Assembly (NCBI GenBank): GCA_030068075.1
Contig: CM057824.1
Location: 130,252,414-130,316,413 of the forward strand
Length of the DNA stretch: 64,000 nucleotides
Source: Paguma larvata
Taxonomy: Eukaryota > Chordata > Mammalia > Carnivora > Viverridae
Reading direction: 5' to 3'
This document shows, in pieces, positions 23,838 through 33,340 of the stretch (the stretch's first letter is position 1; every line of letters begins with the position of its first letter). Both the position numbers and the translations under genes were made by a program. Below the pieces are notes generated by a model. It did not search any database. It worked only from the letters and a program-made list of their open reading frames with translations, and was not told where the DNA came from.

Positions 23838-24062
23838 TACTTTTAATGATTACTATTATTTAAATTCAATTTAGTTAATATATTGCGTACTAATGGTTTT
23901 AGGAGTAGAATTTGGTGATTCCTCACTCACATATAACACCCAGTGCTCACACAAGGCTCTCCTTAATGCCCAAACTCATGTGGCCCATCCCCCACTGAAA
24001 ACCCCTCCAGCAACGCTGTGTGTTCTCTGTATTTATGTCTCTTAGATCTTCTATTCCTGTAT
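23838..24062 (-). mobile_element. Carnivore L1 3' end, antisense
   Basis: 'tttaaattcaatttagttaa', 'tggtgattcctcactcacat', 'ataacacccagtgctcacac' and 'ctccttaatgcccaaactca' follow the reverse of the carnivore L1 3'UTR. Only about 220 bases are present. Confidence 0.82.
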
Positions 24063-24993
24063 CAAGACCACATGCTTAAGTCAGAAGACAGTGACTTTTG
24101 GGACAAAGATTCACTTAATCTGCTACTGTCTTAGGAAGCCTCTGTTTCCCTGACTTTGCATTTCTTTGAGGAGAGTCTTTACTCTCAATTTGTTCTGAGG
24201 AGTAGAAGTAAAGGAATAATTCTTATTTAATTGATTTGCTGAGATTCTCACATTTTTATGCATTAAGCCGGCACCATGAGAAATAGATAAGGAATTACTT
24301 TGGGGGAACAGGGTTATATACACAGATTTAGAATCTTTGCCTGTCATAGGAACTGGTTCTAAATGTGTGCCAAATGAGTTTGAGGTGGTCGTTTGTGGTT
24401 GGTTTCTACAATATTTTTTTTAACAATTCCTTGACTAGTTTTAATTGAACTAATTGAGCTGTTTCAAATAGAACAGCTTTGGTAAGAATTTGTGAATCTG
24501 ATTTTGACTCGCCCTAAGCAGGTACTACTGAAACAGAGATTCAATTATAAGAAGAGTCTTGGTGTATCTAGTCCTCTTAGATATCTATGACTTGGTTTCT
24601 TGGCCAGAAGTACAATAAAGCCATGTTCTGTTGGGGAGTTCCTACTGTAATGGCAAGTACTATAGACATGCATCTTCAGACTTACTTCATTTCTTAGACT
24701 ATTTTCAGGACCAAAGTAAGGAACTATGAATAAGTTAGCCTCTTGGATCTATGGGCCTTTTTTCAGAGGTAAAAACTATTCCAGCACCCACATGGTCTCT
24801 AGTTACCTAGCTATATGAACTCAAGTTATGGCTTTAGGTGGCAGACATCAAAACTTTCTCTTCACCTACAGAAAGCAACAACAATAACAACAACAACAAA
24901 TTTTCCAAGCAATGGGAGCCATCTAGAATATTTTATATTCCTTGGTTGAATAGATGAACACTCTTTGAAATTATTGCAAATCAAAGACTTAAT
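24063..24993. other. Non-coding stretch with an (AAC)n run
   Basis: No gene is seen. A short (AACA)n/(CAA)n microsatellite lies at 24875-24899. Confidence 0.5.
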
Positions 24994-25006
24994 AGGAAAT
25001 TTTCAG

Positions 25007-25115
25007 GGGCACCTGGCTGACTCAGAAGAGCATGGGACTCTTAATCTTGGGGTCATGAGTTTGAGCCCCACATTGAGAGAAGAGATTACTTAAATAAATA
25101 AGATCTTTTAAAAAA
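25007..25115 (+). mobile_element. Short CAN-SINE of a distinct older subtype
   Basis: The tRNA-like head 'gggcacctggctgactcag' and 'tcatgagtttgagccccaca' run straight into 'gagattacttaaataaataa'. It lacks the 'ctgacagctcagagcctgg' body and the CT tract, so it is a different subtype from its neighbours. Duplications aggaaattttcag (24994-25006) and aggaaaattttcag (25116-25129) flank it. Confidence 0.9.
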
Positions 25116-25129
25116 GGAAAATTTTCAGA

Positions 25130-26125
25130 CATATCTAGAGTAATCTAGAAATCAATTTTGCTCCAGAAATCAAGAAAAAATTGAGAGGATTGAATAAAAA
25201 TTAAAAATCATTATTATTAATATTAGAATGGAAAAGAGGGGAGATAAATACTATTTTGTACCTATTCACCTGGTTTAAATTAGGACATAAACGAGTTGGA
25301 GCTGCTGTGGATAAGACTTCTTGCTGCTAAAACTATTTCGAAAACACAACTTAGATTTATGTAGTTAGGTTGAACAGTTTTATATTCCTTAAGATACAGA
25401 ATTTCTTTCTTATGTATACCCAACAGAATCTTTAATATCTGTGTGCCTAGAGACATCTAAAAAACAGAATACCTGATTGTTCTAGTGATACACTCAGACC
25501 AAACAAGACACTAATGTAGTAGGGAATGAATAATATTATAGAAAAATCACACAGTTAAGTATTATACATTAATAAAAATGAAGAGACCACCTAAATGAAT
25601 ATTACTAACAAATACTGTGTCAGGAAAGGAAGTCTCTGAAAACTATTTATAAGAGACAATTTTATATAAAGTTCAAATATAAACAAAAGATTTTATTTTA
25701 GACACGTATATACTGATTACAAAATAAAATGGTTATGATAAACCCCACATTCAAAGTCAGGATTACTCCCAGGAGTGATATAGTAGAGGATCACACAGAT
25801 AGATGGGAGTTGTTGGCATTAACTAGTCCACTTCTTTAGCAATGTGGTTATGGATATACACCCAATCATTAAAGTAAATATTTTTAGATGGTAAACTAAT
25901 AATGTCCATACCTGTACCAATGAAGTTAATGTGTAATAAATCAAAGATTTTGATCAATCCAGGGTGTTTTACTTGGGTTCCAAAAGAGGGTACTTGGGCA
26001 AACACATAAACAGAAGAAACAAAGAAAGCAGGGGAGGGAAGAGTTCAAATAATTAGCCAAGCAGAAGTTGGGAGATTAAATAAGTGAGTAGTATTCCTGA
26101 TAGAGAGAAATCATTTGACTCAAAT
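25130..26125. other. AT-rich non-coding stretch
   Basis: No recognised gene or repeat. Confidence 0.5.
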
Positions 26126-26129
26126 ATAA

Positions 26130-26225
26130 AGAACAGAATATCAGTTTCATGTGTCAGATACTCTGCTCTATGTGCACTTACATATTAAGCCATTCACATT
26201 GCACCAGACTCTGGAAATCTGGGTA
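26130..26225 (-). mobile_element. Possible MIR fragment, antisense
   Basis: 'tgtcagatactctgctctat' and 'acttacatattaagccattc' resemble the reverse MIR 3' region. It is short and weak. Confidence 0.4.
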
Positions 26226-26318
26226 TAGAAAGTTCATATAACTAGGAAGTAGCAGAGTATGTACACTTACCCAGTACACCATCACAGGAGAATGGCTGCT
26301 GGATTATGTCATGAAAAA

Positions 26319-26344
26319 AATATATATATATGTATATATATATT
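26319..26344. repeat. (AT)n microsatellite
   Basis: Alternating TA with one interruption, about 26 bases. Confidence 0.85.
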
Positions 26345-26679
26345 ACCCAGAAAACAAGCTAAAGTAGAAAGAAAGAATGCTAATATCCAGCAAATTGGGC
26401 CGGCCCTCCATAAAGAGACAGCTATGAAGTGGATAAGAATCTACAATGATTAAGAGAGTAAAAGAAGAAAAGAGAAAGATGAGAGCATGCCCCCTGACTT
26501 TATATAGATATCATTGTCATAGGAGGATATGTATTCCTCAGTGTTTCAAAATCCAGAAATCCAGAGTGACCGATGCCCCCTCTCCAAGCCTTCAGGTACT
26601 TGCCTCCAGAAGTCTCAGTCAGGAACCTGCAGAGGAAGATTCTTCAATCTTGCTTAATTTCTACATTATTTGTGAAATT

Positions 26680-26921
26680 CTCATGTTCATAGCAGCAGCA
26701 TTCACAATAGCCAAAAGGTAGAAGCAATCTAATTTTCCATCAACAGAAAATGAATCAACAAAATGTGATGTGTGTTTAGAATATTATTCAGCCTTTTAAA
26801 GAAAGGAAATTTTGACATGCTAAAGCATGAATGAATCGTGAAGACATTATGCTAAGTGAAATAAGTGAGTCGCAAAAGGACAAATACTATATGAGTCCAC
26901 TCCTATGAAGAACTTAGAGTT
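26680..26921 (+). mobile_element. L1M 3' end, left part
   Basis: 'tctcatgttcatagcagcag', 'attcacaatagccaaaaggt', 'ttttccatcaacagaaaatg' and 'attatgctaagtgaaataag' are L1 ORF2 C-terminal text. The element is cut at aacttagagtt by a SINE and resumes at 27119. Confidence 0.85.
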
Positions 26922-27118
26922 GCTGAGGCAACTGGGTGGCTCAGTCATTTGAGCATCTGAGTCTTGATTTCTCAGGCCATAATCTTATGGTTGTGGGACT
27001 GAGCCCCACATTCGTCTCTGCCCTGAGCATGGACCCGACTTAAGATTCTCTCCTTACCCCTCACCCAAGTACATAGTCTCCCTCTATCTCAAAACAAAAC
27101 AACAACAACAACAACAAA
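26922..27118 (+). mobile_element. CAN-SINE inserted into L1M
   Basis: The diverged head 'gaggcaactgggtggctcag' is followed by the body and a tail that became (AAC)n (27096-27117). Perfect 11-base duplications aacttagagtt occur at 26911-26921 and 27119-27129. Confidence 0.93.
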
Positions 27119-27362
27119 AACTTAGAGTTATCAAATTCATAGAGACAGAAGTAGAATGATGGTTGCCAGCTGGAAGAAGTGGGGGTGGGGACCTAGTGTT
27201 TATTAGGTACAGTACGGTTTCAGTTTGGGAAGATGAAGAAAGTTCTGGAGGTGGATGGTAGTGGTGGTAACACAAAAATGTGAATATACTTAGTGCCACT
27301 GAAATGTACTCTTAAAGTTGTTAAAATGACAAGCTCTATGTGTATATTTGACCCCAAAATGT
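27119..27362 (+). mobile_element. L1M 3'UTR, right part
   Basis: 'gacagaagtagaatgatggt', 'ttcagtttgggaagatgaag', 'gtgaatatacttagtgccac' and 'gtactcttaaagttgttaaa' are the typical end of an L1M 3'UTR. The minus-strand open frames here are shadows. Confidence 0.88.
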
Positions 27363-28955
27363 TTTTATTTATTAAAAAAACTTTATTGGATGAAGCAATC
27401 ACTGACTCATCTAGCACATTACTCTAATGTGAAGGCTTCTTCATGACTGCTCTGAAATGATTGTGTGAAGCTTTTTCGTTGCAAACACCTGTAAGCTCAT
27501 CTTGTGGAATAGTTTCCTTCCTACAGCTTTCACCCCAAAAGATCCATTTGATGGGTAAGTTCTTTGTAAGGCTGGGAGGGACTTCAGTCTTTCTTTTTTT
27601 CTTTCTTTTTCTTTTTTTTTTCTCCCTCACAGTTACTTGAAAAGAGTAAAGACAGCACTATCATCTAACTTGTATGTTTATTTTTAAAAGTAAATAATCA
27701 ATATACTAAAATAATTCTGCCTAGATATTTTTAAAGCACTTTCAACTATAAATTTAGATGATTCACACCTAAGCATGAAAGTAATAATAAGCACTTTGGA
27801 ATTTTTGTTTTACCCCCTCATACAAGTTTTGCTTCAAAGTACATACATGTTTCTCTGACCGTAATTGGATTTTGACCAAAATAAAACCAATACAGTCAGA
27901 CGTAACTCCGACCAGAATTTTTCAAAACAAATCTGTTTGAGGCAACTACTAAAAGATTAGGTTGATGTAAACAAAACCAAACTATGAATGTACTTACTCT
28001 ATTATAAATTAGAGTTTATAAAGGAGATTTAGTGTCACTTTTCCTATCTCATGAAAGCTTTGCAATGAACACGGGAAAAGTTAAACAATATATGAAATGT
28101 TACACACTCCAAACTACCTTATAACTTTACAAGCACTATTTTTGTGTCTGCATGTATTTATGTGAGGTTGTGTGTGTGTATGTGTCTCCATAATTTAATT
28201 CAAAGTTACTGTCTTGAACTCTATCAAATAGCTTGAAAGAAACAGAAATGGCGAGAAATAGCTATTCTTTTATTTGTTCCCTCCCAGGGGGGTTAGAGAG
28301 GGATGTAATTCAAAGAAACATTGGCAAGCCTTTTGTCCTATGGATATTCTTTGCCTAACTACTATTTATCTGAATAAAATACAGATAAAAGCTGAAGAGA
28401 TTGGTCTTTTTAAAGATGGAAAGTAATCCTTTCGGCCTCCAGATAAAATTGAATTATTACAATCTTATCTTTCTGGGCATCCATGTTGTTTAAAGATTGG
28501 AAGTTAAATTTTTAAAAGTGGCCAGAAGTCTCTATCTAGAACATGACATTTTTACAGTAATAGTCATCCCTATTGTAATGCTAGTAAAGTCCAATCAATG
28601 ATAAATGTCAAAATCATAAGTGAATATACTGTGTTCTGTATAAGGGTTGAGATACATGGAGAAAAGCCTACTTTGGAGTGGTGAAAAAAGAAAAGAAAAG
28701 AAAAATTATGATGGCTCTTCTCTAGGGAGTATTCTCTAAAGATAAATGGCAAAGGTGTGCATGAAAGGGCCAAATTTAAAAGGAGTAGTATAAAGAGGAA
28801 TATTTTCATTTGTTTTCTCCTTTTTCAACCAGTGTTTCACTGAGTAAGATTAATAGTACCATTTAAAATTATAGAATGACTGTGTGTAAGGAGATGTGTC
28901 AGGGAGAATGCTTGAATTAGAGGAAAATAAAATTAAATTGAATGCTAAACCAGGG
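27363..28955. other. Non-coding stretch with a T/C-rich patch
   Basis: No supported gene. A ctttctttttt-type pyrimidine run lies at 27590-27624 and a short (GT)n at 28167-28185. The Lys/Arg-rich minus frame at 27424-27630 reads the pyrimidine run. Confidence 0.5.
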
Positions 28956-28959
28956 TAAA

Positions 28960-29112
28960 TCAAAGTGTTTGAGAGCTTACATATGTCAAGAGTTTTAAAT
29001 ATAGTATCAGATTTAACCTTGGCATCAGTATTCTATGGGAGGCATTATTACCTCCCTTTTCAAACAAACAACAGCAAAAATTTAAGTGGTTAAATAATTT
29101 GCAAAAAGGCAT
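28960..29112 (-). mobile_element. MIR-like fragment, antisense
   Basis: 'gcttacatatgtcaagagtt', 'ggaggcattattacctccct' and 'taagtggttaaataatttgc' follow the reverse of MIR in order. Confidence 0.6.
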
Positions 29113-29499
29113 ATGCCTTCCAATATTAACACCAAGTGCTTGCTTATTCGTTGGCTCTCCTCATTCCCCCTCCTGGATAAATGAGGTAAAGGATCTTGTA
29201 GCATATGTATTTGATGAAGTAGTATTTGGCCGTGATACTGAATTCAGCTGGGAAAAGTTGTAGGGCAAAAAAATGTGTAATAAACTGAGAGATTTTGGAA
29301 GAGTGGTCAAAGGTCTCTGGGTTTGTTGAATTTTTAGTCTTGGCTAAATTGTGGCTGAGCAAGCACTAATGCATGGGAGTTCAATTGAGGTTAAAAAGGA
29401 TCTTATCGGGCACCATCAGGGGAGCTTGAAGGCACAATTCCTCTAAGAACCTGTGTGACTAGGAACCCGGATTCGTGCAGTTAACCAACAAAAAGAATT
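29113..29499. other. Non-coding stretch
   Basis: No recognised feature. Confidence 0.45.
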
Positions 29500-30245
29500 T
29501 TTAGAAATGTGTTGGGAGAAGTACAATTAGGTAACATTGGGATTGTGAAGTTACAAAAGGCAAAGACGCCATTCCAGGGACCTGCCATCTGTAGGTCGTG
29601 TTGACCTTCCTGCTCAGGGGCCCTCATTATGTGTATGCACCGTGAACACATTTCTGAGCAGTCTGTTAGAGAAGGGTTTGAGGAGAACCAATTCCTCTCA
29701 ATTTTTTTACCGAGTCATTCGAGAAAATGGGCGGTTGCAAAATATGATAGAAGAAACGATTCTAGTAGAAAGTCAGACATCGAAAATTAAAAAGTTTTTA
29801 AAGAAATGCAGGAAATTCAAGGTCATTGCCAGGACACAGAGATGTGGGACCCAGGTGCCCCTTTAAGAAAAGACTTGCTGCCAGTTCTGGAAGTCACTCA
29901 ATAGAGAGACTCCAGCTGTCAGCCCCTTTAAGGACCTTATCTCTGCTACAGAAAGCTAACTTGCCAAGGCTACATCCTGCACTCAGTGACTTTTCAAGTA
30001 GGGGGTATAAAAGATTGGCAATTTCAGCTCAACATGGGCATTCTGACAAGCAGTATTCACCCCATAGATTGGCCCAGGCTTTGTCAAGCCTATAAATGCA
30101 ATTTCGTTCTTTCCTCTACCAAATCCTGAGTCAGCATCCTTCTGTTCACAGGTGTTGATTCTTAGTAAATACTTAGCACCCTGAATTCTATCTCAAAATC
30201 AGCCTCTATAAGATCCAACTGGCAAAATCAGGTTAGGAGATCACA
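29500..30245 (+). mobile_element. Candidate ancient LTR with TATA box
   Basis: This 0.7 kb block is less AT-rich than its surroundings and is not SINE, L1, L2 or MIR. It holds 'gggtataaaag' (30001-30011), a typical TATA element. Downstream is 'aaatacttagcaccctgaat', then 'tctatctcaaaatcagcctc', which resembles the 3' end of ancient ERVL-type LTRs, where the 'taaatac' word can serve as a poly(A) signal region. No internal viral gene is seen on either side, so it would be a solo LTR. The family and exact ends are uncertain. The open frames at 29642-29866 and 29826-30095 overlap out of frame and are not supported. Confidence 0.4.
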
Positions 30246-30399
30246 GTATGTTTCCTAAAATGAAAAGGGAGAGAGAGAGAAACATCTAATCATTAGTGAT
30301 ATTAACTATTTTCAGAAAAAGGTTAATCTTGGAAAAATAGCAATCCAAGCTGCAGTGATTTATGAAAATCTGAGAAGATGTCTGGTCCTCTTCAGTGAT

Positions 30400-30540
30400 A
30401 GAAACATTGAGACTGGAAAGAGAAGACTGGAAGTCAGTCTCAAATCTATCATTTCAATTGGCCTTGTGCACGTCACGTATCTCATTGAGCTCCAGTTTCC
30501 TCTTTAGTAAAGTGGTCCATTACTTAAGTAATCAGAGCAA
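30400..30540 (+). mobile_element. MIR fragment
   Basis: 'ggccttgtgcacgtcacgta', 'tctcattgagctccagtttc' and 'ctctttagtaaagtggtcc' match the MIR core and downstream region in sense. Confidence 0.7.
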
Positions 30541-31095
30541 TTTTTTTCTCCTTTGAAACATTTAGTATTCTAATTTCCCTGTTCTGGTAGCCTTTGTTCA
30601 TTGCACTAGAATGTCCCAACCACTGGGGAAAAAAGTTTGGTAGCCAATGATGATTGAGATGAATTGTACAGAAGATATAACTTATTAAACCAACTGATAA
30701 TTATACTTCTACTATACTTCTGAAAATGAAGCTTCTCTCCAAATTCCTCAACCTCGCCTTTAATAATTTTGAAATTTTTATTGAAGGACTTTTAGTGTAT
30801 ACATGAACTTTTTTCTTCTAATGAAATTTAGATCATTGGAATGGAATAGGGATCATTTTGAAAGTCACAGAGAATATTATTTCTCTTAATGCAAAACTAT
30901 TGAAAAATCTCACAAGGTTTCATGATGCTTTCAAGCTTCCTAAATAAATTGACAGTTCTTTTCTTTGTCCATCCAGTATATATGTGCCTATTTCTTGCAG
31001 GACGCATAGTATTTCTTTGCTTTTATATCTGTTTCTCCCTGCCAGGCTATGGGACCTTCAAAACAATGACTGCGTTCATGCCTCTCTCTCTCAAA
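30541..31095. other. Non-coding stretch
   Basis: No recognised gene or repeat. Confidence 0.5.
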
Positions 31096-31107
31096 AGATA
31101 GACAATT

Positions 31108-31154
<47 letters not shown>

Positions 31155-31172
31155 GATAGATAAGATAGATAA
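31096..31172. repeat. (GATA)n microsatellite
   Basis: About 11 uninterrupted copies of gata-register repeats (31109-31154) with degraded copies on both sides. It is likely length-polymorphic. Confidence 0.95.
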
Positions 31173-31257
31173 AATTTCCTTAAAAAGATGGAGAGGGAGA
31201 AGTTGGAGGATCACTCCTTTTCCATACTCCAACCACAAAAGAATGATTAAGAATGGT

Positions 31258-31470
31258 TAAACTATTTAAAGCAGTAAGAGCACAGGGTCATTACATTTTT
31301 TTGTGCCTAAATTCTAATTCCATGAAACCTTTCTGAACTTCAAGGATTTTGGGTTCACTATGCATTTAGTAATCTTTATCTCACAAAGTGTTTTTTAAGG
31401 AATAAGCTATATTTACACACATGGAGTCCTAATATGATGCCTAGCATGGTAAGCATTTCTCATCTCATTT
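31258..31470 (+). mobile_element. MIR-like fragment, degraded
   Basis: 'agcagtaagagcacagggtc', 'taaattctaattccatg', 'cctttctgaacttcaagg' and 'gatgcctagcatggtaagca' follow MIR order with heavy divergence. Confidence 0.55.
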
Positions 31471-32167
31471 AAAAAATTGAATAAATAAGCTGCCTCATGT
31501 GACACGTCTACTCCAGATCACTAGACATTTGTAGCTACTAAGATCATTTTTGCAATAGAATCTTGGATTCTAGATAGCAACTCCCACATAGAATTGACTC
31601 CGGCTCTCAGAATCTTAGGCAATTTATTGAAACTATGTTTGTCATGTCATGGGAGCTAGGACCTGGACTTCTTCCATGCAGCTCGAGCACAGATTTTGTA
31701 ATCAAAACTTATAAAATAAAAAGTGCCTCTCTCCATGCACTATTTTGCAACCTCTGCTTTTTTTTAACTCCTCCCCACAAAATGATTAACAAGCCGGCTA
31801 CCACAAAGTTAGAACCTTAATTCAGAAATAATTGTCTTCAAAATTTCTTTATCTTCTTATTGTACATTCTTTGTATCTTCTGCCAATAATGAAGCATCTC
31901 TAAAATTGTCATAATAAGATTGAATTCATAGGAATTTGTGTGAACTAATGAGACAATGGGTTTAAAATTCTTAACAAAGTCATAACTTCAGTGCATTTCG
32001 TCTGTACCTTTGAGTACCACAGTACTGTTACTAGGAACCTTACTAATGATTTTATTTAGCTTCCCTTCTCAATATTTGAAATTGACAAATATTAAATTAT
32101 ATATATCCTACATACTGGCTTAGGGAAAAGCAATACTGCAATAGTAACAGGGAATTTTATTTAAAAG
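31471..32167. other. Non-coding stretch
   Basis: No recognised feature. Confidence 0.5.
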
Positions 32168-32178
32168 AAAATATCTAG

Positions 32179-32412
32179 GGGCAGCTAGCTAGCTCAGTTG
32201 ATTAAGCATCCAATTCCTGATTTAGGCTCAGGTCATGATTTCATAGTTTATGAGTTTGAGCCTCTGCACTGACAATGTGGAGCCTGCTTGGGATTCTATC
32301 TCTCCCTCTCTCTGCCCTCCCCTGCTCGAACTCTTTCTCTGTTCTCAAAATAAATAAACAAATAAATAAATAAATAAATAAACAAACAAACAAACATTTT
32401 TAAAAATTAAAT
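32179..32412 (+). mobile_element. CAN-SINE with (AAAT/AAAC)n tail
   Basis: The head 'gggcagctagctagctcag', the body and an expanded tail at 32348-32395. Perfect 11-base duplications aaaatatctag lie at 32168-32178 and 32413-32423. Confidence 0.94.
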
Positions 32413-32423
32413 AAAATATCTAG

Positions 32424-33062
32424 ATTTATATTAGCCACTTTTGTGAAACACTTCCATGTTATACTCTTAGCCCATCTTTGTATCAAAATATTTGTTAATT
32501 AGAGTATAATGAAATGCGTAATAATGCAATAGGGCTTTACCTCCCAATATAAAGTCAACTCAGCCAAAAATTTGCAACATATCCCCCAGATGTGATCTAA
32601 ATACTCTGTGAAGTAAGGACTTGATCACTCTGGCAGGGATGTTGCACTGAAATTTTCTGTATCAGCCATGAGTTGAAACTAAGTAAAATCTTCAAAAGAC
32701 TATTTTTGTCTTGTACTATTCAAAAACTTTTGTGACTTTGTGGATCACACATACCTTTTAAATACTTATAGTATATGAAGACATTATAAAATATATAGAA
32801 CAAGCCTTCTTATGTTCTTTACTTCCATAATTGTCATTGGTAATGAGTAAATTAATCAACAAATCAGTTAACAAGGAGAATCATAAGGCAGATGCATATG
32901 TTATCTGGATAGCTAGCACTTATATTCATTCACTGTCTGAAGTTTTTAAACAATTATGAGGCTATCCAATCTTTCTTTAATAAATTGCACACCTATTGAT
33001 TAAAAGGTTAAATAAGAAATTAAAGACCAATAGGAAATAACTAAGAAGGCAAGGATTTTTTT
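32424..33062. other. Non-coding stretch
   Basis: No recognised feature. Confidence 0.5.
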
Positions 33063-33072
33063 AAAACATCTG

Positions 33073-33330
33073 ACAGCGTGCCTGCATGGCTCAACTGGTT
33101 AAACATCCAACTCTTGGTTTAGCCTCAGATCACGATCTCATGGTTTGTGAATTTGAACCCCGTATCAAGCCCTGTATGGGGCTCCACCTCGAGCTGCACA
33201 CTGATAGTTCAGAGCCTGCTTGGGATTCTGTCTTTCTCCCTCTCTCTCTCTGTCCCTTCCTTGCTTGTGCTCTCTCTCTTTCTCAAAAATAAATAAATAA
33301 ACTTAAAAAAAACCTGAAAAAATAAAAAAT
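33073..33330 (+). mobile_element. CAN-SINE
   Basis: 'gtgcctgcatggctcaactgg', 'tgtgaatttgaaccccgtat', the CT tract and the A-rich tail. The body has an extra 'atggggctccacctcgagct' segment as in a longer subtype. Perfect duplications aaaacatctg lie at 33063-33072 and 33331-33340. Confidence 0.93.
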
Positions 33331-33340
33331 AAAACATCTG

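Noticed and set aside
24875..24899. Regularly repeated short words suggesting a CRISPR-like array
   Set aside because: These are simple microsatellites without spacers, in vertebrate DNA.
29642..30095. Two overlapping plus-strand frames of 74 and 89 codons
   Set aside because: They lie in different frames in an LTR-like segment, and I recognise neither product.
31047..31238. Minus-strand frame with repeated Tyr-Leu-Ser-Ile
   Set aside because: It is a translation of the (GATA)n microsatellite.
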